64,000 nucleotides of DNA from Erythrobacter sp. SDW2 (GCF_021431965.1 NZ_CP090370.1:1798001-1862000); one strand, 5' to 3'; counted from the stretch's first letter, positions 18,831 to 27,442 are shown. The notes: generated by a model from the sequence alone, not told the origin. Numbers and translations: made by a program.

Positions 18831-18850
18831 TGACCTTTACGTAAAGGTCA
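18831..18850. promoter_or_regulatory. Perfect 20-bp palindrome upstream of merR
   Basis: TGACCTTTACGTAAAGGTCA is its own reverse complement. It lies between the hisI stop codon, which it overlaps by three bases, and the ribosome-binding site of the MerR-family gene. MerR proteins bind 18-20 bp dyads of this kind, and a TTTACGTAAA core is reminiscent of LiuR-type operators. It would control the leftward merR-acyl-CoA dehydrogenase pair. Assignment to this MerR is inference. Confidence 0.75.
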
Positions 18851-19243
18851 AGTCTTGACGGGGGCGAGAGCGTCGCCTTCAAGCACGCGGTAGAAGCAAC
18901 TTGCCGCCCCGGTATGGCAGGTTGGCCCTGCCGGTAGCGCCCGGACCAACAGGGCATCCTGGTCGCAATCGACAAGGATTTCGACGACCTGCAAGACATC
19001 TCCCGAGGTTTCGCCCTTCTTCCACAGCTTGCCGCGCGACCGCGAATGGAAGTGGGCAAAACCGGTTTCGCGAGTCGCGGCGATGGCTTCTGCGTCCATG
19101 AAGGCGACCATCAGGATTGCACCGGTTTCCGCATGCTGCACGACCGCACTCAGCAACCCCGCCGAATCGAATTTCGGCATGAACACCGCACCCTGCTCGC
19201 GCAATTCCCGGTTCTCGCTGGCGGTCACGCGTAACATCTCCAT
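18848..19243 (-). CDS. hisI: Phosphoribosyl-AMP cyclohydrolase
   Basis: 131-residue zinc enzyme of histidine synthesis, opening the purine ring of phosphoribosyl-AMP. Landmarks are [38 protein letters not shown], the metal-binding DCDQDALLV and the cysteines in [14 protein letters not shown]. There is no fused HisE domain, the usual alphaproteobacterial state. The start at 19243 gives [11 protein letters not shown]; the ribosome-binding site is weak and an internal ATG (MPKFDSAG) could be used. Its stop codon lies inside the merR palindrome. Confidence 0.92.
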   Translation of the reverse strand: MEMLRVTASENRELREQGAVFMPKFDSAGLLSAVVQHAETGAILMVAFMDAEAIAATRETGFAHFHSRSRGKLWKKGETSGDVLQVVEILVDCDQDALLVRALPAGPTCHTGAASCFYRVLEGDALAPVKT

Positions 19244-19280
19244 GCGTTTCTTGCATCAATGCGACAGATTTGTTGCAGAT

Positions 19281-20336
19281 TCAGCACAGGGCGGTGCCAA
19301 AACAGGACGGGCATGGCAATGCCTCTTTTCTGTCAGCCAGATGAATGAAAAACATTGCCCCACGGCAACTCCAGCCGTCCACCGGAATAAGGCCCACCAA
19401 GTGGCCGGGTTCAGGGGGTAGGCCGGGAACGACCGCATCATGGGGGTGATGCTGTTTCCGGGACAAGACGATGAGGGAGTGGACCCTCGTGCGGCCTTCG
19501 GGGGACGGCCGCCGGGTCCTACGAATTTCGTCACGTGGCGCCCGAGGTCCTAGCGGCCTCGGGCGTTCACTTTCCGGCATTGCGGTCTGCGGCGGCACGG
19601 TTTCGTCGAGCACCCTGGCGAAGCAGGCAATCCTCACGCTCTTCGCACCGCCGCGGAGCAGGGCGCGGGTGCAGGCGTCGGTCGTGGCACCGCTGGTGAG
19701 GACGTCATCGACGAGTATGACAGGCAGCCCTTCCAAGGCCTTCCGTGGCCCTGCCCGAGCGATAATCGCGCCCGACAAGGCGCGTTCGCGGGCTTTCCGG
19801 CCAAGTCCGCCCAGTGATGGGGTCTGCTTTACGCGATGGAGGGCATCGAGGCACACGGCCCTGCCCGTCAGGCGGCCGATCTCGCGGGCGAGCAGGGCTG
19901 CCTGGTTGTAGCCACGCCGCCAGATCCGCCACCGGTGCAACGGTACGGGTACCAGGATGCTGTCGTGGGGCAATTCGCCCAGCCGCGCGATCATAAGCCG
20001 CGCCATCATTGTGGCCAGCGCAATCCGCCCTCCATGCTTGAAGCGCAGCACCAGCTGGCGTGATGTGTCGTTGTATAGCGTGGCGGCAGAGATCCCGACG
20101 TGTTTCGGCGGCTCCGCCATACATGGCCCGCAGATGCTCGCTGCCAGCGTTCCGGAGCCGAGCGGGCGCTGGCATGTGGCGCAGGACGGCTCGCCGGGGA
20201 TCGCCAACCCGCTCCAGCAGGCAGCGCAAAGGCCGCTTTGCGCCTCTATTCCCTCTCCGCACAGCGGGCAGCGCGGCGGATAGAGAAAGTCCACAATGGG
20301 CCTAAGCCCGACGGCCAATGAGGTGCCCCAACGCAT
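19281..20336 (-). CDS. ComF-family amidophosphoribosyltransferase-like protein with run-on C-terminus
   Basis: The first 250 residues or so are an ordinary ComF-family protein: an N-terminal double zinc ribbon (CPLCGEG, CAACW, CATCQRP, CGPCM), then a phosphoribosyltransferase fold (RFKHGGR, VPVPLHRWRIWRRGYNQ, and the PRPP loop VILVDDVLTSGATT). After RVLDET the frame runs on for about 95 more residues rich in Pro, Arg and His with no family similarity. That run-on covers two strong hairpins (19481-19519 and 19539-19565) that look like a 3' untranslated region. A one-base shift just after RVLDE would give a short ending with a TGA near 19575, so a frameshift or sequencing error is possible. The start at 20336 has no strong ribosome-binding site. 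It is divergent from the methyltransferase gene. Confidence 0.8.
   Translation of the reverse strand: MRWGTSLAVGLRPIVDFLYPPRCPLCGEGIEAQSGLCAACWSGLAIPGEPSCATCQRPLGSGTLAASICGPCMAEPPKHVGISAATLYNDTSRQLVLRFKHGGRIALATMMARLMIARLGELPHDSILVPVPLHRWRIWRRGYNQAALLAREIGRLTGRAVCLDALHRVKQTPSLGGLGRKARERALSGAIIARAGPRKALEGLPVILVDDVLTSGATTDACTRALLRGGAKSVRIACFARVLDETVPPQTAMPESERPRPLGPRAPRDEIRRTRRPSPEGRTRVHSLIVLSRKQHHPHDAVVPGLPPEPGHLVGLIPVDGWSCRGAMFFIHLADRKEALPCPSCFGTALC
19481..19565. repeat. Two strong hairpins inside the ComF run-on region
   Basis: GGACCC (19481-19486) plus GCGGCC (19491-19496) pair with GGCCGC (19507-19512) plus GGGTCC (19514-19519). CGCCCGAGG (19539-19547) pairs with CCTCGGGCG (19557-19565) around a 9-nt loop. 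Such GC-rich hairpins are usual after genes, not inside them, and support the view that comF coding originally ended upstream of them on the minus strand. Confidence 0.6.
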
Positions 20337-20378
20337 GGCTAGCTTGTCACGCCCGCCCCTCTGCGGCAGGGCGCGCTG

Positions 20379-21134
20379 ATGACCGAGCCACGCGTCCCGA
20401 AGATTTTCTCCCGCCAGCGGGCCATGGCCAAATGGAACCGTGCGCAATCGCGGCGCAATCGCCCGGATGCGGCGCAATACATCGTCGATACGATCGCAGA
20501 GGACATCATCGAGCGCCTCGAATTCATGCGCGCGCAGCCGAACAACGCGCTGGTAATCGGGGATACGACCGGCAAGCTTGGGTCATGGCTAGCCCAGCAA
20601 GGGGTTGTAGGAAAGGCCGCTGCACTTGGCAGCTTCGATGAAGCGCAGCCGTGGCCGAACAGCGGCTTCGATCTGATTGTCCATCTGATGGGCCTTGGCC
20701 ACGTCAACGACCTACCGGGAGCATTGCTCCATGCCCGCGGTGCCCTGGCCGAGGGTGGCATTCTGATGGCGGCTTTCCCGGGCGCAGGATCGCTAACCGT
20801 GCTGCGCCAGATCATGCTTGCCGCCGATGGCGAGCGGCCCGCAGCGCGGATGCATCCGCTGGTGGACAATCAGGCCGGGGCTGGCCTGTTGCAAAGGGCC
20901 GGGTTCAAGCGGCAGGTGGTCGATAGCTACCCCTTGCGGGTTCGGTTCGGTTCACTCGACCGGATGGTGAGCGACCTGCGAGACCATGGTCTTACTTCAG
21001 CCCTCGCCACCGGGCCTTGGCCGGTTACCAAGGCAGGGTATCGACGTGCCCTCGCGGCGTTCGACGGGCTGCGTGACGGGGACGGAAAAGTCTCCGAGAC
21101 CGTCGAGATACTGACGCTAACCGCCTGGCGTTAG
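20379..21134 (+). CDS. SAM-dependent methyltransferase (BioC/NDUFAF5-like)
   Basis: 251-residue class I methyltransferase. The N-terminus MTEPRVPKIFSRQRAMAKWNRA and the region around ALVIGDTTGKLGSWLA resemble the alphaproteobacterial relatives of mitochondrial NDUFAF5 and of BioC. The SAM loop is divergent: GDTTGKLG in place of the usual DxGxGxG. FDLIVHLMGLGHVNDLPGAL and ALAEGGILMAAF complete the Rossmann core. It is divergent from comF with 42 bases between starts, an arrangement common in sphingomonads. Substrate not established. Confidence 0.8.
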   Translation: MTEPRVPKIFSRQRAMAKWNRAQSRRNRPDAAQYIVDTIAEDIIERLEFMRAQPNNALVIGDTTGKLGSWLAQQGVVGKAAALGSFDEAQPWPNSGFDLIVHLMGLGHVNDLPGALLHARGALAEGGILMAAFPGAGSLTVLRQIMLAADGERPAARMHPLVDNQAGAGLLQRAGFKRQVVDSYPLRVRFGSLDRMVSDLRDHGLTSALATGPWPVTKAGYRRALAAFDGLRDGDGKVSETVEILTLTAWR

Positions 21135-21135
21135 G

Positions 21136-23808
21136 TTACTTTGCCCGCAGCGAAGCCTGCGCCGCCGCCAGCCGGGCGATCGGCACGCGGTAGGGCGAGG
21201 CGCTGACATAATCGAGCCCGACTTCCTCGCAGAAGGCGATACTCGCCGGGTCCCCGCCATGCTCGCCGCAGATGCCGAGCTTGAGGTTCGGACGCACCGC
21301 CCTGCCCCGTTCCGCCCCCATCCGCACCAGCTGGCCGACGCCTTCGACATCGAGGCTGACGAAGGGATCGCGGGCGTAGATCCCCTTCTCGACATAGGGG
21401 GTCAGGAACCGACCGGCATCGTCGCGGCTGACGCCGAGCGTGGTTTGGGTCAGGTCGTTGGTGCCGAAGCTGAAGAAGCGCGCTTCCTCGGCAATCTCGC
21501 CCGCCATCAGCGCCGCGCGCGGCAGTTCGATCATGGTCCCGACGAGGTAATCGAGATGCTGACCCGTTTCCGCGAAAACCTCCTTGGCCACGCGGTTGAC
21601 GAGGGCGCGCAGGATTTCGAGCTCGCGTTTGGTCCCGACGAGCGGGATCATGATTTCGGGCACAGGCGCTTCCCCCGACTCCGCCGCGACTTCACAAGCG
21701 GCCTCGAAGATGGCGCGCGCCTGCATCTCGTAGATCTCGGGATAGGTGATTCCGAGGCGGCAACCGCGGTGGCCCAGCATGGGATTGAACTCGTGGAGCT
21801 CGTCGGCGCGGCGGCGCAGGTGCTTGACCGGGTGTCCGGTGGCGCTGGCCAGTTCCTCGAACTCGGTGTCGCCATGCGGCAGGAACTCGTGCAGCGGCGG
21901 ATCGAGCAGGCGGATGGTGCACGGCAGGCCCGCCATCACCTCGAAGATCGCCTTGAAGTCGGCCCGCTGCTCGGGCAGCAGCTTGGCCAGAGCCCCGCGC
22001 CGCCCGGCCTCGTTCTCGGCCAGGATCATCTGCCGCACCGCGCTGATGCGGGCAGCGTCGAAGAACATGTGCTCGGTCCGGCACAGGCCGATGCCCTGCG
22101 CCCCGAACTGGCGCGCCATGCGGCAGTCGGCAGGCGTTTCGGCATTGGTGCGCACGCCCATCCGGCGGTGCCTGTCGGCCCAATCCATGAGCGTGCCGAA
22201 GTCACCGGCAAGCTCCGGCTCGATGGTCGGCACTTCCCCCGCCATGACCTGGCCGTTGGCGCCATCGATGGTGATGACATCGCCTTCCTTGAGATCGCGG
22301 TTGCCGATCTTCAGCGTGCGACCTTCACGCGCGATCATCACCCCCGACGCGCCCGACACGCAGGGGCGACCCATGCCGCGGGCCACAACCGCGGCGTGTG
22401 ACGTCATGCCGCCGCGCGCGGTCAGGATACCCTTGGCCGCGTGCATCCCGTGGATGTCCTCGGGACTGGTTTCGACGCGAACGAGGATCACGCTCTCGCC
22501 CCGCCCGGCCCACAGCTCGGCGGTATCGGAATCGAGCGCGATCTTGCCGCTCGCAGCGCCCGGAGAAGCGGGAAGCCCCGTGGTTAGCACATCGCGCGGC
22601 GCGTCGGGATCGAGCGTCGGGTGCAGCAGCTGGTCGAGCGCCATCGGATCGACCCGCAGGATCGCCTCGTCCTCGCTGATCAGCCCCTCGCCGACCATCT
22701 CGACCGCCATCTTGAGCGCGGCCTTGGCGGTACGCTTGCCGGTGCGGGTCTGCAGCATCCACAGCGTGCCGCGTTCGACGGTGAATTCGATGTCCTGCAT
22801 GTCGCGGTAGTGCTGCTCGAGCAGGTCGAACACGCGGGCGAGCTCGGTGAAGGCTTCGGGCATGGCTTCTTCCATGCTCGGCTTGTCGGCGCCGGCAGCC
22901 TCGCGGGCCGCTCTGGTGAGGTATTGCGGGGTGCGGATGCCCGCCACCACGTCTTCGCCCTGCGCGTTGATCAGGAACTCGCCGTAATAGGCCTTCTCGC
23001 CCGTGGCGGGGTCGCGGGTGAAGGCGACGCCGGTGGCGGACGTATCGCCCATATTGCCGAACACCATCGCCTGGACGTTCACCGCCGTGCCCATATCGTG
23101 CGGTATGTCGTTGAGACGGCGGTAAACCTTGGCCCGCTCGCTGTCCCAGCTGTCGAACACGGCGCGGATCGCGCCCCACAGCTGCTCGGTCACATCCTGC
23201 GGGAAGGGTTCGCCGTCGCGTTCGTCCTCGGCGATCTGCTTGTACTCGGCGACCAGCGCCTTCCAGTCTTCAGCCGACATCTCGGTATCGGCGTAGAAGC
23301 CCTTGTCTTCCTTGGCGATTTCCAGCGCTTCCTCGAACAGGCCATGATCGAGTCCCAGCACTACGTCGGAATACATCTGGATGAAGCGGCGATAGCTGTC
23401 CCAGGCAAAGCGCTCGTCGCCGCTGACCCGCGCCAGTCCCTCGACCGTCTCGTCATTGAGGCCGAGGTTGAGCACAGTGTCCATCATTCCCGGCATCGAC
23501 TGCGCCGCACCGGATCGGACCGAGACGAGCAGCGGATTGTCCTTGTCGCCCAGACGCTTGCCGACAGTTGCTTCGATATGGCCGAGGGCTGCGGTTACAT
23601 CGGCACGGAGCTTGTCGCTGAAATCGGCACCCTTGCGCAGGTATTCGAGGCATTCCTCGGTGCTGATGGTGAAGCCCGGGGGCACCGGCAGGCCGATCGA
23701 GGCCATTTCGGCGAGGTTCGCCCCCTTGCCGCCGACGATGGTCTTGTCCTTCTGGCGCGGGTCCGAATGGTCGGCTGCGCCGCCGAAAGTGTAGACCGTC
23801 TTGTTCAT
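21136..23808 (-). CDS. ppdK: Pyruvate, phosphate dikinase
   Basis: 890-residue enzyme interconverting pyruvate, ATP and phosphate with PEP, AMP and diphosphate. The N-terminal ATP-grasp domain shows VGGKGANLAEM and ETEMSAEDWKALV, the swivelling phosphohistidine domain has GGMTSHAAVVARGMGRPCV with the catalytic histidine, and the C-terminal PEP/pyruvate barrel has GLCRTEHMFF, EIMIPLVGTKRELE and the GICGEHGGDPASI ending. The start at 23808 (MNKTVYTFGG) has AGGAG upstream; the extra 12 codons beyond are not conserved. It is followed only 1 base away by the convergent methyltransferase and lies downstream of glyS on the same strand. Confidence 0.95.
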   Translation of the reverse strand: MNKTVYTFGGAADHSDPRQKDKTIVGGKGANLAEMASIGLPVPPGFTISTEECLEYLRKGADFSDKLRADVTAALGHIEATVGKRLGDKDNPLLVSVRSGAAQSMPGMMDTVLNLGLNDETVEGLARVSGDERFAWDSYRRFIQMYSDVVLGLDHGLFEEALEIAKEDKGFYADTEMSAEDWKALVAEYKQIAEDERDGEPFPQDVTEQLWGAIRAVFDSWDSERAKVYRRLNDIPHDMGTAVNVQAMVFGNMGDTSATGVAFTRDPATGEKAYYGEFLINAQGEDVVAGIRTPQYLTRAAREAAGADKPSMEEAMPEAFTELARVFDLLEQHYRDMQDIEFTVERGTLWMLQTRTGKRTAKAALKMAVEMVGEGLISEDEAILRVDPMALDQLLHPTLDPDAPRDVLTTGLPASPGAASGKIALDSDTAELWAGRGESVILVRVETSPEDIHGMHAAKGILTARGGMTSHAAVVARGMGRPCVSGASGVMIAREGRTLKIGNRDLKEGDVITIDGANGQVMAGEVPTIEPELAGDFGTLMDWADRHRRMGVRTNAETPADCRMARQFGAQGIGLCRTEHMFFDAARISAVRQMILAENEAGRRGALAKLLPEQRADFKAIFEVMAGLPCTIRLLDPPLHEFLPHGDTEFEELASATGHPVKHLRRRADELHEFNPMLGHRGCRLGITYPEIYEMQARAIFEAACEVAAESGEAPVPEIMIPLVGTKRELEILRALVNRVAKEVFAETGQHLDYLVGTMIELPRAALMAGEIAEEARFFSFGTNDLTQTTLGVSRDDAGRFLTPYVEKGIYARDPFVSLDVEGVGQLVRMGAERGRAVRPNLKLGICGEHGGDPASIAFCEEVGLDYVSASPYRVPIARLAAAQASLRAK

Positions 23809-23877
23809 CTTGGCTCCTGGTTGCCTGACCGGCGCGGGCGCCATGTCACACTTGTCACACTGTCTTGGCTGAAAACT

Positions 23878-26358
23878 CTAACCCTCGATCCAGCTGAAAT
23901 CCGCCACCCGGTGCACTGCGTCGCGGAACCGGGCTAGCAGGCCCAGCCGGGCGGTGCGCTTTGCTTCTTCTTCGGCGTTCACAATCACATCTTCAAAGAA
24001 CCGGTCGATCGGTGCGCGCAGCGATGCGAGCGCGGACATGGCGGCAGCGAAGTCTTCCGCCGCAATCGCCGCCTCGGCCTTTGGCTCGGCCGCATCGAGC
24101 GCGTCGATCAGCGCCTTTTCGGCCGGCTCGGGCGTGTAGGACAGCGATTTCGCATGACGCTCGGCCATCTTGGCGTCGATCACCGCCTTCATGTCGGGAT
24201 CGTCGACCATGGCCAGCGGGTCTTCCTCACCTGTCTGGCTAATCTCGCCCTCGATGCCGTGCCAGTCCTCCTTTTTGAGGATGTTTGCTGCGCGCTTGTA
24301 GCCGGCGAGGAGGTTGGCGCCGTCTTCGGTGGCCATGAAGGTTTGCAATGCGTTCACACGGGACAGAAGCCGCACGAGGTCATCTTCGTTCCCGAGCGCA
24401 AAGACCGCGTCGATCAGGTCGTGACGAACGCCTGCCTCGCGCTGCTGGACTTTGAGGCGGTCGGCGAAGAATTCGTTCAATTCCAAAATCGGGTCAACGG
24501 CGGCTTGCTCTTTCACTGCTGTGAGGAATTTCGGGTCCGTGAGCTGTGTTGTAACCAATGAGGATACGAAGCCGCGATCCACATGAGACTGCCATTTGGT
24601 CCAGTCCGACCACAGCTTAACTGGATGAGCCTCCCATTCCCGCTCAAGTACCTTTGTCATCGACGACCACGCCGCCACTATGGTTTGATATATTGGAAGT
24701 CGCAGGGAGTTTTTTGTGGCTATCCCAATGACACCGAGAGATGCCCGTCTGAGCGCAAAGGGATCCTTCGAACCCGTGGGCGCAAGCCCAATGGAAAAGA
24801 ATGAGATCAAAGTATCCAGCTTATCCGCCAGCGACACCGCCACCGTCACCGGCGCAGTCGGCACCTCGTCGCCCTGCCCGACCGGCTTGTAGTGATCGCG
24901 GATCGCGTCGGCGACTTCGTCGGGCAAGCCTTCGGCGCGGGCATAGTAGCCGCCCATCAGGCCTTGCAACTCGGGGAACTCGCCGACCATTTCGGTGACG
25001 AGGTCGGCCTTGGCGAGGCGCGCGGCCTGTTCGGCGAGGTCGGCCAGTTCCTCCTTCGTCATCCCAGCGGAAGCTGGGATCGCTGTCGGGGTTGCGCCGT
25101 GGCTGGGAGCGGTCCCAGCTTTCGCTGGGACGACGATCCCCTCTTCCACCAACCACCGTGCCAGCTTCGCCACCCGTTCGACTTTGTCGGCGACGGTGCC
25201 CAGCTTCTCGTGGAAGGTGATCCGCTCCAGCTTCTTCGCGTGCTCGGCCAGCGGCGTCTTCTGATCCAGTTGCCAGAAGAACCGCGCATCGCTGAGCCGC
25301 GCGGCGAGCACCTTGCGGTTGCCGTCGACGATCGCTGCGCCGCCGTCCTCCGCCTCGATATTGGCGGTGCAGACGAAGGCATTGGCCAACTCCCTCTCCC
25401 CTTCAGGGGAGAGGGTCGGGGAGAGGGGGATATCGGTTTCAGTCCCCTCTCCCTCCGCGCCTTCGGCGCTCCTCCCTCTCCCCTCAAGGGGAGAGGGCTT
25501 GGTGCACACGAAATACTTCTGGTTCACCCTTGCAGTGAGCTGGATCACTTCGGGCGGGACTTCGAGATAGGCTTCGTCGAAGCAGCCGAGCAGCGGCACC
25601 GGCCATTCGGTGAGGCCCGCGTTCTCGATCACCAGGCCTTCGTCCTCGACCAGCGTCAGCCCCGCATCAGCCGCAACCTTGGCTGCCCCGGTGCGGATGA
25701 TGTCTTGCCGCTCGGCATGATCGACGATGACATGGCACGCGCGCAGCTTCTCGGCGTAGTCGTGCGCGCCGCCGATGGTGATTTCGCCCGAATGGTGGAA
25801 GCGGTGCCCCATGGTGGCGTAGCCCGATCGGATGCCGTCAATTTCGCACTCGACCAGATCCTCGCCGAGTATGGCGACGATGCCCGATAGCGGGCGCACC
25901 CAGCGCAGGCTCTCGGTCGAAATCGAGGCCTCTCCCCAGCGCATCGATTTGGGCCAGCTGAAGTCGCGGATAATCGCTGGTATGGCGTCGGCGAGGACGT
26001 CCTTCACCGCGCGCCCCGGCTTCTCGATCACAGCGAACCAGGTGCCCCGGCCCTTCACGTCGCGCAAGGTCAGCTGGTCGCGGGTCACGCCGTTCTTGCG
26101 GCAGAAACCGTCGATGGCGGCATCGGGTGCGCCTTCGGGCGGGCCCTTGGATTCCTCGCTGACGGCCTCGGTCGCCAGCGGCAAATCGCGGGCGATCAGT
26201 GCGAGGCGGCGCGGCGTCGACCAGACGGTGAGTTCGCCGACCGTGAGACCCGCAGCCTCCATCTCGCGGCGGAACAGGCGGGCAAGCTCGTCACGCGCCC
26301 CGGCCTGCATCCGGGCAGGGATTTCTTCGCAGCGGAGCTCGAGGAGGAAGTCAGCCAT
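23878..26358 (-). CDS. glyS: Glycyl-tRNA synthetase beta subunit with repeat-derived insertions
   Basis: Beta subunit of the alpha2beta2 glycyl-tRNA synthetase. The N-terminus MADFLLELRCEEIPARM, the core NQKYFVCT and ANIEAEDGGAAIVDGNRKVL, and DRLKVQQREAGVRHDLIDAVFALG are standard. At 826 residues it is far longer than the about 690 of E. coli GlyS. Three additions explain much of this: residues 287-323 (PSPLEGRGRS to SPEGERE) and 409-434 (VVPAKAGT to PASAGMT) are translations of palindromic intergenic repeats, and residues about 555-624 are an extra segment encoded by DNA near 50 percent GC against about 70 percent nearby. All stay in frame. glyQ lies just upstream and starts the operon. The start at 26358 is by family alignment. 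Confidence 0.93.
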   Translation of the reverse strand: MADFLLELRCEEIPARMQAGARDELARLFRREMEAAGLTVGELTVWSTPRRLALIARDLPLATEAVSEESKGPPEGAPDAAIDGFCRKNGVTRDQLTLRDVKGRGTWFAVIEKPGRAVKDVLADAIPAIIRDFSWPKSMRWGEASISTESLRWVRPLSGIVAILGEDLVECEIDGIRSGYATMGHRFHHSGEITIGGAHDYAEKLRACHVIVDHAERQDIIRTGAAKVAADAGLTLVEDEGLVIENAGLTEWPVPLLGCFDEAYLEVPPEVIQLTARVNQKYFVCTKPSPLEGRGRSAEGAEGEGTETDIPLSPTLSPEGERELANAFVCTANIEAEDGGAAIVDGNRKVLAARLSDARFFWQLDQKTPLAEHAKKLERITFHEKLGTVADKVERVAKLARWLVEEGIVVPAKAGTAPSHGATPTAIPASAGMTKEELADLAEQAARLAKADLVTEMVGEFPELQGLMGGYYARAEGLPDEVADAIRDHYKPVGQGDEVPTAPVTVAVSLADKLDTLISFFSIGLAPTGSKDPFALRRASLGVIGIATKNSLRLPIYQTIVAAWSSMTKVLEREWEAHPVKLWSDWTKWQSHVDRGFVSSLVTTQLTDPKFLTAVKEQAAVDPILELNEFFADRLKVQQREAGVRHDLIDAVFALGNEDDLVRLLSRVNALQTFMATEDGANLLAGYKRAANILKKEDWHGIEGEISQTGEEDPLAMVDDPDMKAVIDAKMAERHAKSLSYTPEPAEKALIDALDAAEPKAEAAIAAEDFAAAMSALASLRAPIDRFFEDVIVNAEEEAKRTARLGLLARFRDAVHRVADFSWIEG
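24487..24720. other. AT-richer extra segment inside glyS
   Basis: Lines 24541-24600 and 24661-24720 count 50 and 52 percent G+C, against 72 percent at 24841-24900 in the same gene. The segment encodes about 70 residues (YQTIVAAWSSM to QAAVDPIL) between the ALRRASLGVIGI block and the FFADRLKVQQ block, where shorter linkers are usual. It may be an acquired insertion or a fast-evolving linker. Confidence 0.5.
25057..25134. repeat. Palindromic repeat in frame in glyS (second element)
   Basis: CATCCCAGCGGAAGCTGGGAT at the left end and GGTCCCAGCTTTCGCTGGGAC at the right end are each internally palindromic and inverted relative to each other, with about 28 bp between. This is the layout of the common proteobacterial repeat whose translation reads VPAKAGT or PASAGMT. 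It adds about 26 residues (409-434) to GlyS without breaking the frame. Confidence 0.85.
25390..25500. repeat. Palindromic repeat in frame in glyS (first element)
   Basis: Both ends carry a hairpin of the CCCTCTCC-CCTT-CAGGGGAGAGGG type (left CTCTCCCCTTCAGGGGAGAG, right CTCTCCCCTCAAGGGGAGAG), with a small CGCGCCTTCGGCGC hairpin between. The 111 bp equals 37 codons and inserts PSPLEGRGRS...SPEGERE between FVCT and LANAF. This sequence is a widely seen intergenic repeat in proteobacteria, here inside an essential gene. Confidence 0.88.
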
Positions 26359-26380
26359 AGGCCGCCTCCCCGACCAAAAC

Positions 26381-26459
26381 CCGTTCGCGCTGAGCATGTC
26401 GAAGCGCAGGCGAGAGGCTGGCGTTCTGGCTGGCCTTCGACAGGCTCAGGCCGAACGGA
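26381..26459. repeat. Imperfect palindromic repeat between glyS and glyQ
   Basis: CCGTTCGCGCTGAGCATGTC at the left and GACAGGCTCAGGCCGAACGG at the right are near-perfect inverted copies about 24 bp long separated by about 28 bp. It belongs to the GAACGG...CTGAG...TGTCGAAG class of dispersed palindromes common in sphingomonads. It occupies nearly the whole 117-bp gap of the glyQ-glyS operon and could shape mRNA between the two subunit genes. Confidence 0.82.
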
Positions 26460-26475
26460 CATTGTGCGACACTGC

Positions 26476-27375
26476 TCATGCCGACCACTCCGGATATTTC
26501 TCGGCCCAGCCGGCGGCTTCCTTCGCCATATGCGCTTCGCAGCTGCCGCGGGCGAGGTCGCGCACGCGGCCCATGTAGCTGGCGCGTTCCTGCACGCTGA
26601 TCACGCCACGCGCCTGGAGGAGGTTGAAGATGTGGCTCGCCTCCACCGCCTGCTCATAGGCAGCGATGGGGACATTGGCGTCGAGCGCGTTCCTGCACTC
26701 GGCCTCGGCCTTGTTGAACAGGTCGAACAGCGCATCGGTTTGCGCGACCTCGAAGTTCCATTTCGACATCTGCTTCTCGTTCTCGAGAAACACCTGCCCG
26801 TAGGTCACGCCGCGACCGTTGAAATCGAGATCGTACACATTGTCGACGCCCTGGATATACATCGCCAGCCGTTCGAGCCCGTAGGTCAGCTCGCCCGCCA
26901 CCGGCTTGCAGTCGAACCCGCCCATCTGCTGGAAATAGGTGAACTGGGTCACTTCCATCCCGTCGCACCAGACCTCCCAGCCGAGGCCCCAGGCGCCCAG
27001 CGTGGGGCTTTCCCAGTCGTCCTCGACGAAGCGGATGTCGTGCTTGAGCGGGTCGATCCCGATCACCCGCAGGCTCTCGAGATAGAGCTCCTGGATGTCC
27101 GGCGGTGAAGGCTTCAGGATCACCTGGTACTGGTAATAATGCTGCAGCCGGTTGGGGTTCTCGCCATAGCGCCCGTCGGTCGGGCGGCGGCAGGGCTGGA
27201 CGAAGGCCGCGTTCCACGGCTCCGGCCCCAGCGCGCGCAGCGTGGTGGCGGTGTGGAAGGTGCCCGCGCCCATGCGCATGTCATAGGGTTGCAGGATCAG
27301 GCAGCCCTGCGCGCTCCAGAAATCATGAAGCGCGAGGATCATGTCCTGAAACGACTTTTGCGGATTCCGGTCCAT
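26476..27375 (-). CDS. glyQ: Glycyl-tRNA synthetase alpha subunit
   Basis: 299-residue catalytic alpha subunit of glycyl-tRNA synthetase, which forms the adenylate with GlyS as partner. The sequence is highly conserved: [65 protein letters not shown], and [12 protein letters not shown]. Length is normal and no insertion is present, unlike glyS. The ATG at 27375 (MDRNPQKSF) is used; an upstream TTG at 27411 is possible. It is the first gene of the glyQ-glyS pair. Confidence 0.95.
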   Translation of the reverse strand: MDRNPQKSFQDMILALHDFWSAQGCLILQPYDMRMGAGTFHTATTLRALGPEPWNAAFVQPCRRPTDGRYGENPNRLQHYYQYQVILKPSPPDIQELYLESLRVIGIDPLKHDIRFVEDDWESPTLGAWGLGWEVWCDGMEVTQFTYFQQMGGFDCKPVAGELTYGLERLAMYIQGVDNVYDLDFNGRGVTYGQVFLENEKQMSKWNFEVAQTDALFDLFNKAEAECRNALDANVPIAAYEQAVEASHIFNLLQARGVISVQERASYMGRVRDLARGSCEAHMAKEAAGWAEKYPEWSA

Positions 27376-27442
27376 TCGCGGCGCTTTGGCGGAGCGGCTA
27401 GAGAGCGTCAATGCCGCAGTGCAGCATATCGACGCTGCAAAA

